Shown: positions 6,026-14,800 of the stretch, in pieces
Position numbering within the stretch: position 1 is the stretch's first letter
Layout: every line of letters begins with the position of its first letter
NCBI GenBank assembly: GCA_023388035.1
Contig: JAEWGY010000014.1
Coordinates: 1 to 28,527 of the forward strand
Direction of reading: 5' to 3'
Length of the DNA stretch: 28,527 nucleotides
From: Bacillota bacterium
Lineage (GTDB): Bacteria; Bacillota_I; Bacilli_A; Erysipelotrichales; Erysipelotrichaceae
The notes under the pieces: model-generated
What the model was told of the DNA's origin: nothing
The model's input: only the letters and a program-made list of their open reading frames with translations
The model's database searches: none
Translations under genes and position numbers: made by a program

Positions 6026-8672
6026 ATTTAATTCTCCTTATATAATATATAAATGATATTAATAAGATAAAAATAGTCATAAAGATAGCGATCAGGCTAA
6101 CGATGAAGATTTGAAAAAAATTATAATCCATTGTATTGACATTAATATATTCTAAAACATCTTCACCATTAAAAATATTAGGACTACTTCTTTTAACTAT
6201 TATAAAACTACCTGTATTCTTTGTGATAAACTTTAAAAAATTGCTGCTTTGATCTACTTTCAAAGCGTAAAGATCATTATATTCATCAATTCTAATTACC
6301 GAATAAATAGCTTTAGGATCATTATCGTGTAAATCAAGGCTTACAATGATTGGTGTATTTAAACTAATACTATCATAATTCTTTTTAATATCTAAATTGA
6401 TAGTTGTGACATAGTCTAATCCTTGTGTTGAAATAAAATTATTTAATTCATCACTTAAATTTTCCTTTAGGCTACTAATCGAACTAATAATCGTATCTTT
6501 AAAAAATAGATATTTTCGATTTAAACTTGATGAGGTTGCGCTATATAGACCAGATAAAGATAAATTAAGCTCATTTTTTTCAATATGGTATAGGGTATTA
6601 TTGCTAATGTAATCTTTAAATTTCAAATCCAATTTCCTTATTAGCTCAAAGTCATAGTTATAATCAATATTTTTACTAATTTTAATAAATTCATTAAAAT
6701 CTTCTATGCTCGGTTTACCGTCTAAAATACTCAATAATTTGTTAGTGAATAAGTGCTGCTTTTTATCATCGCTTATTTTAACTCTAATCTTTGTTTTTAA
6801 GCCATTAAATACAATATTAACTTGTTCTTCCTTGACTTTTTGATTATCATAGCTTTCAATCATCGTTGAATCAACATCAATAATTTTAGTTGTGTTATCA
6901 TCATAATTAATCTTTAGTTTAAGCCCTCGTAAATCTAAGCGCTCACCGATCTTAATTTCATAAAGTTCTTTTTTATTAATAAGTTCAATGCTATTTATTT
7001 TTTTAAAAACTGCTGTATAGGTCGTGTTGGAAGTAACTTCTTTTAGTTCTGGTTCATATGCAACAAGCTCATAAGAATCTAAATAGGCTTTAGGCGCACT
7101 TACTATATCTCCTTCTTTTATAACATAAGTAAGAATATTACTACCATCTTTAAAAAGACCTTCATTAGAATTAAAACTAATGCGATAGTAATTATCACTC
7201 TTAATGCGATCAGGATTGATAATATGTTTCACTGCATCTTTAGAAATATAGGCAATATTAGTATCGAAATCATAATGCTTGTCAATGAAAAAGGATTGAT
7301 CGAATTGAATTTTATATAGGTCACTATGACTTTCTAAAATAATAACACTTAATTCCTTGACATTCTTAAGCTTAGCAATAACATTTAACTTATTAGGACT
7401 ACTATAAAAATCTAAATCCTGATAATCTTCAATTATTCCTAAAGCGTAATTATTAAAATCTTTAAATCCTAAACTGGCATCCATTCTAGCATATGTATTA
7501 ACTAACTTTAATGACCAAAAGGGATCACTACTATAATTAAGATTAATACCACTTTTTTTAGATCCAAAATGGGTGCCGCTATAACTATTCTTTGTTATAT
7601 CCGCATAACTTTGTGAAATATAATAGCGGGCATGTGAATAGATTGAATCCTCAATTGTTTTATATCGATTAGCTAAGCGATCTTCTTCATTTTCAAAGGC
7701 TGCATCTGAAAATAATTTATTTAAAGCATAAGAAGAAAAAGATCTACCATTTGAACTTTCATACATCGCCTGTACTAGCATCATAAGCGCATTAGCGCCA
7801 TAGCGATATTGATAAGTGTAGAAATTTTGAATTTCTCCATGTATTTGTGATCTATTAACAACATCATTAATATTATCATTATTGACATCACTAAAATTAC
7901 TAAGCTTACTACTGATAAATAAATCCTTTTTTAAATATTTTTCAATTTCGGTAAAATGGTAATTCGTTATTGAGCGATGAGGAAGATATTTAAAATAATT
8001 ATAATAAGGATTATCTTTATTTATCGCATGTTCGTGATTGTTATTTTTACTATCCTCTATTAATAATCTTAAGTCTTTATAAAAATAATGTTCATCATAA
8101 GAGAAGTAACTTTCTCCTTCTTTTAAATAACTGGGAGCTTTTGAAAGATTTAAAACGAAGGTGAAGAAATCATTATTTAAATCAGTTTTTATTTCTCGAT
8201 AAAGAAAGGAATTTAAAACTGTATAACTACTGATCTTAGTATTAAGCTTTTCAATCGGAATTATTTTTAAATAAGCTTTATCTATTAACATATAATTATT
8301 ATCTAAAAGTAATTTAATCTGATTATCATTAACATCTAATAAAATACCTTCAGATGCTAGGCAGGGATTTATTTTAATTAAACTACCCTCTTCATTAAAA
8401 TAATCAATATCTTCACAATTATTAGTATGTTTAAAATTAACTAAAGCATATTTAGCATATACATATTCATCATTTAATCTAATTGCTAGATTATTATCGC
8501 TTTCTTGAGTTTTAAGATAATCATAGGCTCTATTAAAATCTTCAAAAATTTCCAAAATTTTTTCTTCATTTTCAAAAATAGTAACTTCATAATTAGCTGC
8601 CTTAATTTTAAGAAAGCCTGTGAATAAAAATATTAAGCAGAGAAAAAAAATAATTAATAAACTTTTTTTCAT
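5997..8672 (-). CDS. Secreted, membrane-anchored beta-N-acetylglucosaminidase with Ig-like repeats (type VII locus)
   Basis: An 891-residue surface protein. An N-terminal signal peptide (residues 1-25, AxA-like end KIKA) is followed by a wall-binding region. The glucosaminidase domain of the LytG/endo-beta-N-acetylglucosaminidase type (about 185-410) has YFSYDEHYFYKDLR, PYYNYFKYLPHRS and ALMMLVQAMYESSNG. E305 in MYESSNG is the likely catalytic acid. An InlB-type repeat (about 495-560) and a group-3 bacterial Ig-like domain (about 562-640, IGERLDLRGLKLKINYDDNT) follow. A transmembrane helix near 850-877 and a basic tail end the protein. It should cleave peptidoglycan glycan chains outside the membrane, perhaps opening the wall for the secretion complex. 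It follows the YukD-like gene by 30 bp. Confidence 0.85.
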   Translation of the reverse strand: MKKSLLIIFFLCLIFLFTGFLKIKAANYEVTIFENEEKILEIFEDFNRAYDYLKTQESDNNLAIRLNDEYVYAKYALVNFKHTNNCEDIDYFNEEGSLIKINPCLASEGILLDVNDNQIKLLLDNNYMLIDKAYLKIIPIEKLNTKISSYTVLNSFLYREIKTDLNNDFFTFVLNLSKAPSYLKEGESYFSYDEHYFYKDLRLLIEDSKNNNHEHAINKDNPYYNYFKYLPHRSITNYHFTEIEKYLKKDLFISSKLSNFSDVNNDNINDVVNRSQIHGEIQNFYTYQYRYGANALMMLVQAMYESSNGRSFSSYALNKLFSDAAFENEEDRLANRYKTIEDSIYSHARYYISQSYADITKNSYSGTHFGSKKSGINLNYSSDPFWSLKLVNTYARMDASLGFKDFNNYALGIIEDYQDLDFYSSPNKLNVIAKLKNVKELSVIILESHSDLYKIQFDQSFFIDKHYDFDTNIAYISKDAVKHIINPDRIKSDNYYRISFNSNEGLFKDGSNILTYVIKEGDIVSAPKAYLDSYELVAYEPELKEVTSNTTYTAVFKKINSIELINKKELYEIKIGERLDLRGLKLKINYDDNTTKIIDVDSTMIESYDNQKVKEEQVNIVFNGLKTKIRVKISDDKKQHLFTNKLLSILDGKPSIEDFNEFIKISKNIDYNYDFELIRKLDLKFKDYISNNTLYHIEKNELNLSLSGLYSATSSSLNRKYLFFKDTIISSISSLKENLSDELNNFISTQGLDYVTTINLDIKKNYDSISLNTPIIVSLDLHDNDPKAIYSVIRIDEYNDLYALKVDQSSNFLKFITKNTGSFIIVKRSSPNIFNGEDVLEYINVNTMDYNFFQIFIVSLIAIFMTIFILLISFIYYIRRIKYGKNSKNNR

Positions 8673-8702
8673 ACTTCTATTTTACTAAAAATAATTACAT
8701 CT

Positions 8703-8942
8703 TCAAAATACAACAATTTCGATATTATTATAGATATTTAGTTCATTTATAGAAGTGTGTAAATCTAGTTTTTCTTTAAGGTAGCGCTCAAATACTAGAA
8801 ATTCATAATTATAAATTTCCTTTAGCTCCTTATTAGTGATAATAAAATCAATTATCTCTTTTAAAGTTAATTCATTACTTACGCAAATCGTAAATTTCAA
8901 ATTCAAGATTTTAAATTCAATATTAATTAGTAATTTCTTCAC
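8703..8942 (-). CDS. YukD/EsaB-like ubiquitin-fold protein of the type VII system
   Basis: A 79-residue protein whose size, strand-rich pattern and central LTLKEIIDFII helix fit the YukD/EsaB ubiquitin-like family. In Staphylococcus and Bacillus this small cytosolic protein is a regulatory component of type VII secretion. The start is a GTG at 8940-8942 with AAGG upstream. The alignment ATG-like motif MKKLLINIEFKILN is followed by the expected beta hairpin. The gene overlaps the EssC-like gene by 20 bp, exactly where YukD sits in type VII operons. Similarity is weak and context carries most of the call. Confidence 0.7.
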   Translation of the reverse strand: MKKLLINIEFKILNLKFTICVSNELTLKEIIDFIITNKELKEIYNYEFLVFERYLKEKLDLHTSINELNIYNNIEIVVF

Positions 8943-11900
8943 AATAATCTACCTTTATCGCTTCACCCTTATCTAAAATATATGCTGTTTCCTTAATTGA
9001 GAATTCTAAATTATAACGCATTAGATACTTTTCAAAACCTTTGTGAAAAAGAATTATTTTTTTATCTTTATAACTATCAAAATCACTAATTAATTCTGTA
9101 GGATTTAAATAAATTAAATTACTTAGTTGATACTTTACCTTAAACTCCCTAATTTGATTTAATAATCTATCATCAAAGCTACTATAAAAATACTCTTCCT
9201 TAAAATCAAAATAGAAATAACTTCGTTTTATAAAATTTCTTATTATTACATAATATTTTTCAGTGATAATAAAATTAAACTGTTTACTGTAGACATTTTT
9301 AAAATAATTAATCTCTTTAGCTGTTCTAGTTTTAGCAATTTTAATCTTAGCCAAAGTTAAATCTTTATAGTAATTAAAATTAGTACTTAAATAATTTAAT
9401 CTTTCATTATAATATGACATAAATTCAATATTAGTAAGTTTATCAAGATTTATTCTCTGTTTAAAATTATTACTGAGCCTTAAAGGGATGCCGTCAAAAC
9501 TTGAAAAAACAATAATAAATAGATGATTTTTAGATCTTTTAATAATTAAATTAATTAACCTTTCCTTAAAATTTTCATGTCTTGCAAGAAATATATTAAA
9601 TTCATCAATGATTAGGCATAATTTTTCATCTTTATTATTCTCAAAATAACTAAATAAATAGTCTAGAAAATAGTCAGTTAATTCTTCATTCTTTTTAATT
9701 TCTTTAAAAACATAATCACTAATTAAACAGATTTTATATTCAGAAATACTGTTAATAATATTCATTAAGCAATTTTCTAATTTTTGATAATCTTTCATAT
9801 AGATCATTAAAGGATCTTTTCTTAGATATAAGTCAATTATCTTTTTATTTGGATAATCATCGATATAACCTAGATAAATTTTATCTTTCCTTAATTTATT
9901 AAGATCTAGTTCAAAATCATTTAATTCATCATTCCAAAGTTTATAATCTGCACCATTAAAGTCTTGATAGGATTCTATTAATTTTTCAAGAATTAAAGCT
10001 AATTCAGTCTGATCACTATTAACTATTTTATATTCATTAATCGTTTTATAATATTCATCTAAATATATAATAGTATGATCATCTCGTATTTTTCTTGAAA
10101 GGTAAAAAGTCTGGCCTTTTAAATTCTGTTTATCACTTCGAAGATACATAAGACCTGGCTTATTAAAATAAAAGGCTTCATCACTATTAACTAGATCGAT
10201 CGAATCACTTTTTTGATTCATTTTAAGTGCAATTTTGAAATTAACATTAGCTCTAATCTGTTCATCAACTACTCCTTGAGCTCGTTGGGTTGCAAGAATT
10301 AAATGAAAACCTAATGATCTTCCTATCCTAGAAATGCTTATAATTTCATCCATAAATTTTGGATAAGCTTGTTTAACCTGGGCAAATTCATCCAAAACAA
10401 TGATAAGATATGCCAGATTATTTAATTTGTGTTTATTTAAATATTTACGATAATCATCGATATTTACAATAGGTTTATTAAGAATGTTAGAAGCTTTTTT
10501 GAATAATTCTTGTCTTTTATTTAATTCATTCTTTAAAGAAAAAAGAATCTTTTCATAATCAATTCCATCGTTATTAACAAGATTAGAAATGATATGTGGT
10601 AATAATTTCCCCTTGAATTTTAACTTATTAATTAAGGCTGCACCCTTAAAATCAATAATTGCAAATTGAAGATAAGAGGGATCGTAATTAAATGCTAGGG
10701 AAATTATTAAAGTTACTAATAGTTCACTTTTACCTGATCCTGTACTTCCAGCAATAAGCCCATGAGGTCCATCGAATTGTTCGTGTAGATTAAGATTAAT
10801 TAATTTATTATTTTGATCATAGGCAATGATACTACTTAAACCTTGAAGGGGTATTGGTTTTTTATAGGCAGATAGAAAAGTTAATGCTTTATTTTCGATA
10901 TTATTTAATTCTAATCTTTTAACCTTGCTTACTATTTCATTTAAATTTAGATCCTTAAAATCATTAGTGAAATGAAATTTTTTATCCTTCATTTCCACTT
11001 GTCCATTATTAAAATCGACTATTTGATCCATATTAATTCTAGAAATATTATTATTCAACAAAAGATAAGAACTATCACTATTTTTATTTATTTCGGTATC
11101 TTTATCACAGATAATTAAGTCATAAGAATTACTATGATCATTTTTATCAAAATGGATATTATCAAAGGATAAAAGTGCTTTAAAGTTACTTAAATTCTTA
11201 AGTTTTAAAAGTATCTTTAATTCGTTAGGATTATGTCTTAGAATTAATTTTAAAATTAAATAACATACTTCTTTTTCACTAAAATTAATAAACTGACTTA
11301 GTTTATTATTTTTAAAATTAATAATTAAATCTTCTTCATAATGATAAATAACTTGATCTAATTCGATAAAATTTTTTCTTTTACCAATTTTAAGACAAAG
11401 ATAGGTATTTTGTTCTTTATATATTTCAAATAGACGCTTGTAATTTATTAAATATTCAATATTATCTAATTCCCAATAAAGATATTTATCGATTTCATTC
11501 TTACTAATTAATAATTCTTTAACTTTAATAAGCTCCAAATCATTAAATTCACTTAAAGCTAGATTATAACTTTTAATTTTTTGCTTAAAATTTAAATTTT
11601 CAAAATAACGAATCAAAGGGCTATAGATAAAGGCCATTAATAGCATCGTAATGGGCATTAGTAAACTTTGAAAGTATTCCTTAATACCAGCATTTTCATT
11701 TCTAGAAAGATTAATATAGGCAATACTAAGACTTGATATCCCCATAATAATCATCGGTAATATTTGAACGATGATTGGTGTTTTATAATTTTTTATTGGT
11801 TTTTGTAATTTAAAATTACTAAATTTTACTGCTACGGGATATAAATTCTTAGCATTCTTTATGAAATAAGGTTTAATTTTAAAAGTACTAAATGCTTTTC

Positions 11901-12357
11901 CTTTGCGATTAAGTTTAAAATTATTAAAAAGTTTACCATCAAAATAAATAAAACGATATGATCCAAAAATAACCTCATCATAGTCTTTAATTTGCTCATT
12001 ATGATAGATTTTATTATTAAGATAAAACTTCTGGTAATCAGAGATGATTTTTTGATCCTTTAATTCAAAGTAATAATAATTATCATTACATTTAAATTTA
12101 ATTTTTTCACCTTTATAGCTAAATATTTGATAATCTTCTTTTTTTAAAACTATTAAGCGTAATTTATTGAGTTTATTATCTAGCAGTAGATATTCTTTAA
12201 AACTTAAAGGAAAGTTATTTTTATTTTGATAAAAATAACTTTCTGACTTAAAAAAATAACGCTTATTCTTTTTGTAGATTGTAAAATCATCAAAGTGCAA
12301 CTGATCTTCTAAAACACGATAATAAGCTTTATTATTATGAAAAATATATACTATCAT
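8923..12357 (-). CDS. EssC/YukB-like FtsK/SpoIIIE ATPase of a type VII secretion system (reduced form)
   Basis: The motor of type VII export, 1144 residues. The N-terminal 150 residues are FHA-like strands (YDEVIFGSYRFIYFDG). Two membrane helices lie at about 194-215 and 231-250. The first ATPase domain is intact: HGLIAGSTGSGKSELL holds the Walker A at 537-544, LIIVLDEF (651-658) the Walker B, and GRSLGFHLILATQR follows. A second domain begins with IYLGYIDDYP near 827. There the P-loop is replaced by MIYMKDYQKLENCLM (about 851-865), while LCLIIDEF (913-920) keeps a Walker B. Known EssC proteins have about 1480 residues and three ATPase domains, so the third is missing. The start ATG overlaps the lipoprotein stop (ATGA). 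Confidence 0.92.
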   Translation of the reverse strand: MIVYIFHNNKAYYRVLEDQLHFDDFTIYKKNKRYFFKSESYFYQNKNNFPLSFKEYLLLDNKLNKLRLIVLKKEDYQIFSYKGEKIKFKCNDNYYYFELKDQKIISDYQKFYLNNKIYHNEQIKDYDEVIFGSYRFIYFDGKLFNNFKLNRKGKAFSTFKIKPYFIKNAKNLYPVAVKFSNFKLQKPIKNYKTPIIVQILPMIIMGISSLSIAYINLSRNENAGIKEYFQSLLMPITMLLMAFIYSPLIRYFENLNFKQKIKSYNLALSEFNDLELIKVKELLISKNEIDKYLYWELDNIEYLINYKRLFEIYKEQNTYLCLKIGKRKNFIELDQVIYHYEEDLIINFKNNKLSQFINFSEKEVCYLILKLILRHNPNELKILLKLKNLSNFKALLSFDNIHFDKNDHSNSYDLIICDKDTEINKNSDSSYLLLNNNISRINMDQIVDFNNGQVEMKDKKFHFTNDFKDLNLNEIVSKVKRLELNNIENKALTFLSAYKKPIPLQGLSSIIAYDQNNKLINLNLHEQFDGPHGLIAGSTGSGKSELLVTLIISLAFNYDPSYLQFAIIDFKGAALINKLKFKGKLLPHIISNLVNNDGIDYEKILFSLKNELNKRQELFKKASNILNKPIVNIDDYRKYLNKHKLNNLAYLIIVLDEFAQVKQAYPKFMDEIISISRIGRSLGFHLILATQRAQGVVDEQIRANVNFKIALKMNQKSDSIDLVNSDEAFYFNKPGLMYLRSDKQNLKGQTFYLSRKIRDDHTIIYLDEYYKTINEYKIVNSDQTELALILEKLIESYQDFNGADYKLWNDELNDFELDLNKLRKDKIYLGYIDDYPNKKIIDLYLRKDPLMIYMKDYQKLENCLMNIINSISEYKICLISDYVFKEIKKNEELTDYFLDYLFSYFENNKDEKLCLIIDEFNIFLARHENFKERLINLIIKRSKNHLFIIVFSSFDGIPLRLSNNFKQRINLDKLTNIEFMSYYNERLNYLSTNFNYYKDLTLAKIKIAKTRTAKEINYFKNVYSKQFNFIITEKYYVIIRNFIKRSYFYFDFKEEYFYSSFDDRLLNQIREFKVKYQLSNLIYLNPTELISDFDSYKDKKIILFHKGFEKYLMRYNLEFSIKETAYILDKGEAIKVDYCEEITN

Positions 12358-14150
12358 TTACGGATTAAAATATTAATTTGTTGTTTAAATTTTTGATCCT
12401 TGGTTTCAATGGTAATGATACTATTACCACTTTTTAAAGCCGTGATCATTAAGCCTTTTATACTAACTAAATCATTATTAGCACTGATCCTTAAGTCATT
12501 TAGATTAATTCCTTTAGGAATGGATTTAAATTCAATTTCATATGTTTCATTTATATTAAGAGCTTTATGATATTTTGTAAGTTCTAACCTATCGCTATTA
12601 ATACTCAGTTCCTTATTTTTTACTAGCTTTTCATTGATGTTTGCTGGACATTTTGAGACCTCGATTAAATTTTGGTAAATCCGCTTTTTACCAAATAATT
12701 GAATCTTGTCCTTAAATAAATCGAATTCAAATTTTAATCCTAATCTTGATAATAAACTTGAGCTTGAATTTAATTTTAATTTTAGGCTTAGATAATTCGA
12801 TAATTCACTGCATAAAACTAAATTAGGAATCTGCTGCGTAGTAATATAATTTGCATCTAAATTAGTATCTTTTAATTGATCATTAAATAGGATTTGATTT
12901 TTAAAATAACTTTTAACGCCACCAATAACTTGGAAATTGGCAATTTTTTGTCCTAGCGCCCGAAGCGCTAAATCTAATCCTAAGCCTACACTTAAACTGG
13001 CATTTATATTACTTTGTAAATCATGATTGAAATCATTGAAAAAACGATTGATACCATTAATACTTTCATAGCCAAAATTATGATTTAACTTATAATTTAA
13101 AACAGCTTTACCACTTGCATATAAGTTTAATACAAGTGATAATGAAAGACTGATTATCGGTAATTTTGGTATCGGTATTTTCATTGTTGCGAGCGGTATT
13201 TCAGCCTCAACCTCATCAGGCTCATAATTAGCATTTAAATCATTGATGATTCTATTATTCGCATTATTTAATATATCAAATGCTAAGCGTTTATAAGAAA
13301 TTCTTTTAAAGCCAAATTCACTATTAATTTTATATCCTAATTTAATGTAGGAACTATTTTGCTTAGCTGTTTTAAATAACTTAATTTTAGGTTTAAAATC
13401 ATATACATCAGCATCAAAAAAGATGACACCGAATTTAGTTTTTTTACTAACATTGATTCTTAAATTATTCGAATTAGCCTTAAAATCAACTTTAAAACCT
13501 TTAAGGCTAGTTAAAGGATTAACCAGCCTCGTAATTTTTGGATCCTGATATACACTAACATCAGTATATGGAATTATTTCTGTCTTTTCAAAATCTACTT
13601 CAAATTCATCTTCAAGTTCTATTTCCTTAATCAATTCTTCAATTGAAAGATCAATTAAATTATTATTTTCATCAATTCGCTTATAGATCTCTTCATTTTT
13701 GAGTTTAAGAATATCTCCTATTTGATAATTGCTAAGATCACTAAAATCGCTAACCTCATAAAATTGATTAAATGTTAATTTATTTTTCGGTTTGATTTCA
13801 TCTTTTAAGGATATTGCTTTTAAAATAATCTTTGTTAGATAAGCTTCTTCATTTATATAATCACTTAAAAGTTTTTTTATTATTTCATCCTCTTTAACTA
13901 ATTCATTAAGATAAAATGAAGAAAGTAAAGAGAGAGTAAATTCATAATCATTAGCACTATCAAGCTTTATATTCTTATCCATTATTTTTGCATCAATTAA
14001 GCAAGTAACTTTTTCACAATCAAATTTAGCATTATCAATAAGTATTCTAGCAAGCTGTTTTTTAGTTAAAATCTGCTGTGACTTAGCACAGGAAACTATC
14101 ATCAGTAGAATTAATGATAGTGTAATAAATTTATTCAAAACTGTTCGCAT
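12354..14150 (-). CDS. Large lipoprotein with C-terminal Ig-like (BIG2) domain, type VII locus, function unknown
   Basis: A 598-residue protein with a lipoprotein signal: a basic start, a hydrophobic stretch, and the lipobox IVSC with the lipidated cysteine at 21. It should be tethered outside the membrane. The N-terminal 200 residues are helical and acidic, with a short segment QIGDILKLKNEEIYKRI. The middle is strand-rich (about 220-460), and the last 80 residues look like a BIG2 Ig-like domain (NNDLVSIKGLMITALKSGNS). I recognise no EsaA, EssA, EssB or YueB relation. It lies between the WXG100 genes and the ATPase, overlapping both (20 and 4 bp), so it is likely a structural part, receptor or substrate-handling subunit of this secretion system. 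Mapping is by context only. Confidence 0.72.
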   Translation of the reverse strand: MRTVLNKFITLSLILLMIVSCAKSQQILTKKQLARILIDNAKFDCEKVTCLIDAKIMDKNIKLDSANDYEFTLSLLSSFYLNELVKEDEIIKKLLSDYINEEAYLTKIILKAISLKDEIKPKNKLTFNQFYEVSDFSDLSNYQIGDILKLKNEEIYKRIDENNNLIDLSIEELIKEIELEDEFEVDFEKTEIIPYTDVSVYQDPKITRLVNPLTSLKGFKVDFKANSNNLRINVSKKTKFGVIFFDADVYDFKPKIKLFKTAKQNSSYIKLGYKINSEFGFKRISYKRLAFDILNNANNRIINDLNANYEPDEVEAEIPLATMKIPIPKLPIISLSLSLVLNLYASGKAVLNYKLNHNFGYESINGINRFFNDFNHDLQSNINASLSVGLGLDLALRALGQKIANFQVIGGVKSYFKNQILFNDQLKDTNLDANYITTQQIPNLVLCSELSNYLSLKLKLNSSSSLLSRLGLKFEFDLFKDKIQLFGKKRIYQNLIEVSKCPANINEKLVKNKELSINSDRLELTKYHKALNINETYEIEFKSIPKGINLNDLRISANNDLVSIKGLMITALKSGNSIITIETKDQKFKQQINILIRK

Positions 14151-14427
14151 TACTGGTTATTGTACTTTCGTTACTTTCATAACTTTGGCTTGCTAAATCT
14201 AAGAATCTTGCATAATTTTCGATATTGAAATTTAAATCTTGAAATTTTCTTGCAAAAAGCTTAAAGCGACTTATAATCGCTTCACATGATGAAGATTGCC
14301 AGATAGCACTTAAAGAATCCATTTCTTTTTGAATTAAAATTAGATTATCCAGAATTTCACTATTTAATACTTTTAAACGATTAGAATATTCCTTAACTTC
14401 TAAAAAATTAATCTTAATTCCATCCAT
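14131..14427 (-). CDS. WXG100-family secreted protein (W-x-S variant)
   Basis: A 98-residue helical hairpin protein in the ESAT-6/WXG100 family, substrate or partner of type VII secretion. The turn motif reads AIWQSSSCEA: the Trp is kept but Gly is replaced by Ser. A YESNE motif (Y-x3-E) near the C-terminus matches the type VII export signal. I chose the ATG at 14425-14427; an in-frame GTG lies two codons upstream at 14431-14433, and the reading overlaps the previous gene. It overlaps the lipoprotein gene by 20 bp. It probably pairs with the canonical WXG protein encoded just upstream. Confidence 0.85.
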   Translation of the reverse strand: MDGIKINFLEVKEYSNRLKVLNSEILDNLILIQKEMDSLSAIWQSSSCEAIISRFKLFARKFQDLNFNIENYARFLDLASQSYESNESTITSNANSFE

Positions 14428-14725
14428 GTTCACTTAATTTATGTACTTCACTAATAAGTTCATTTTGGGTATTTTGATAAGCATTTGCAGCATTCCTTAA
14501 AAAATCACTATATTGATTTAAAATCAAAGAAATCGATTTTATATTAGGGATGTAAGTTTTAATTTTTGAAGTGAAAGCTAAATTATCCTTACCTTGCCAT
14601 ATTGAACTTAAATTATCGATTAAATCACTTAATGAATTTATTTGATTTGTATAAATTTCATTTTGCCTTTCAATTACTGTAGCAGATTTAATTATACTCG
14701 TTGGATCGACAATTATTTTTGACAT
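14414..14725 (-). CDS. WXG100-family secreted protein, EsxA-like
   Basis: A 103-residue, all-helical protein whose hairpin turn is SIWQGKDNLAF, with W43 and G45 forming the WXG motif. Family members dimerise and are exported by the EssC motor. The C-terminal tail has YQNTQ and not a strict Y-x3-D/E, so export may rely on its partner. A strong Shine-Dalgarno site, AAAGGAGG (14731-14738), precedes the ATG. It is the first gene of the type VII operon, transcribed away from the regulator at 14800-15747 on the same strand after a terminator. Confidence 0.9.
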   Translation of the reverse strand: MSKIIVDPTSIIKSATVIERQNEIYTNQINSLSDLIDNLSSIWQGKDNLAFTSKIKTYIPNIKSISLILNQYSDFLRNAANAYQNTQNELISEVHKLSEHGWN

Positions 14726-14753
14726 ATATTCCTCCTTTCGCTTTATTATTAAC

Positions 14754-14763
14754 CTAATATTAG
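14754..14763 (-). promoter_or_regulatory. Palindrome in the type VII operon control region, candidate operator
   Basis: CTAATATTAG is a perfect 10-bp palindrome in the 37 bp between the upstream terminator and the Shine-Dalgarno site of the operon, so it must lie in or next to the promoter. I could not define a convincing -35/-10 pair here. Short AT-rich palindromes arise easily by chance. Confidence 0.2.
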
Positions 14764-14774
14764 AATAATCCTAA

Positions 14775-14800
14775 ATAAAAAATACTCGTAAATGAGTATT
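14775..14800 (-). terminator. Intrinsic terminator of the SorC-family regulator
   Basis: On the minus strand AATACTC pairs with GAGTATT around a 6-nt loop (14781-14800), followed by TTTTTT. The regulator's stop codon touches the stem. It insulates the type VII operon from upstream transcription. Confidence 0.8.
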
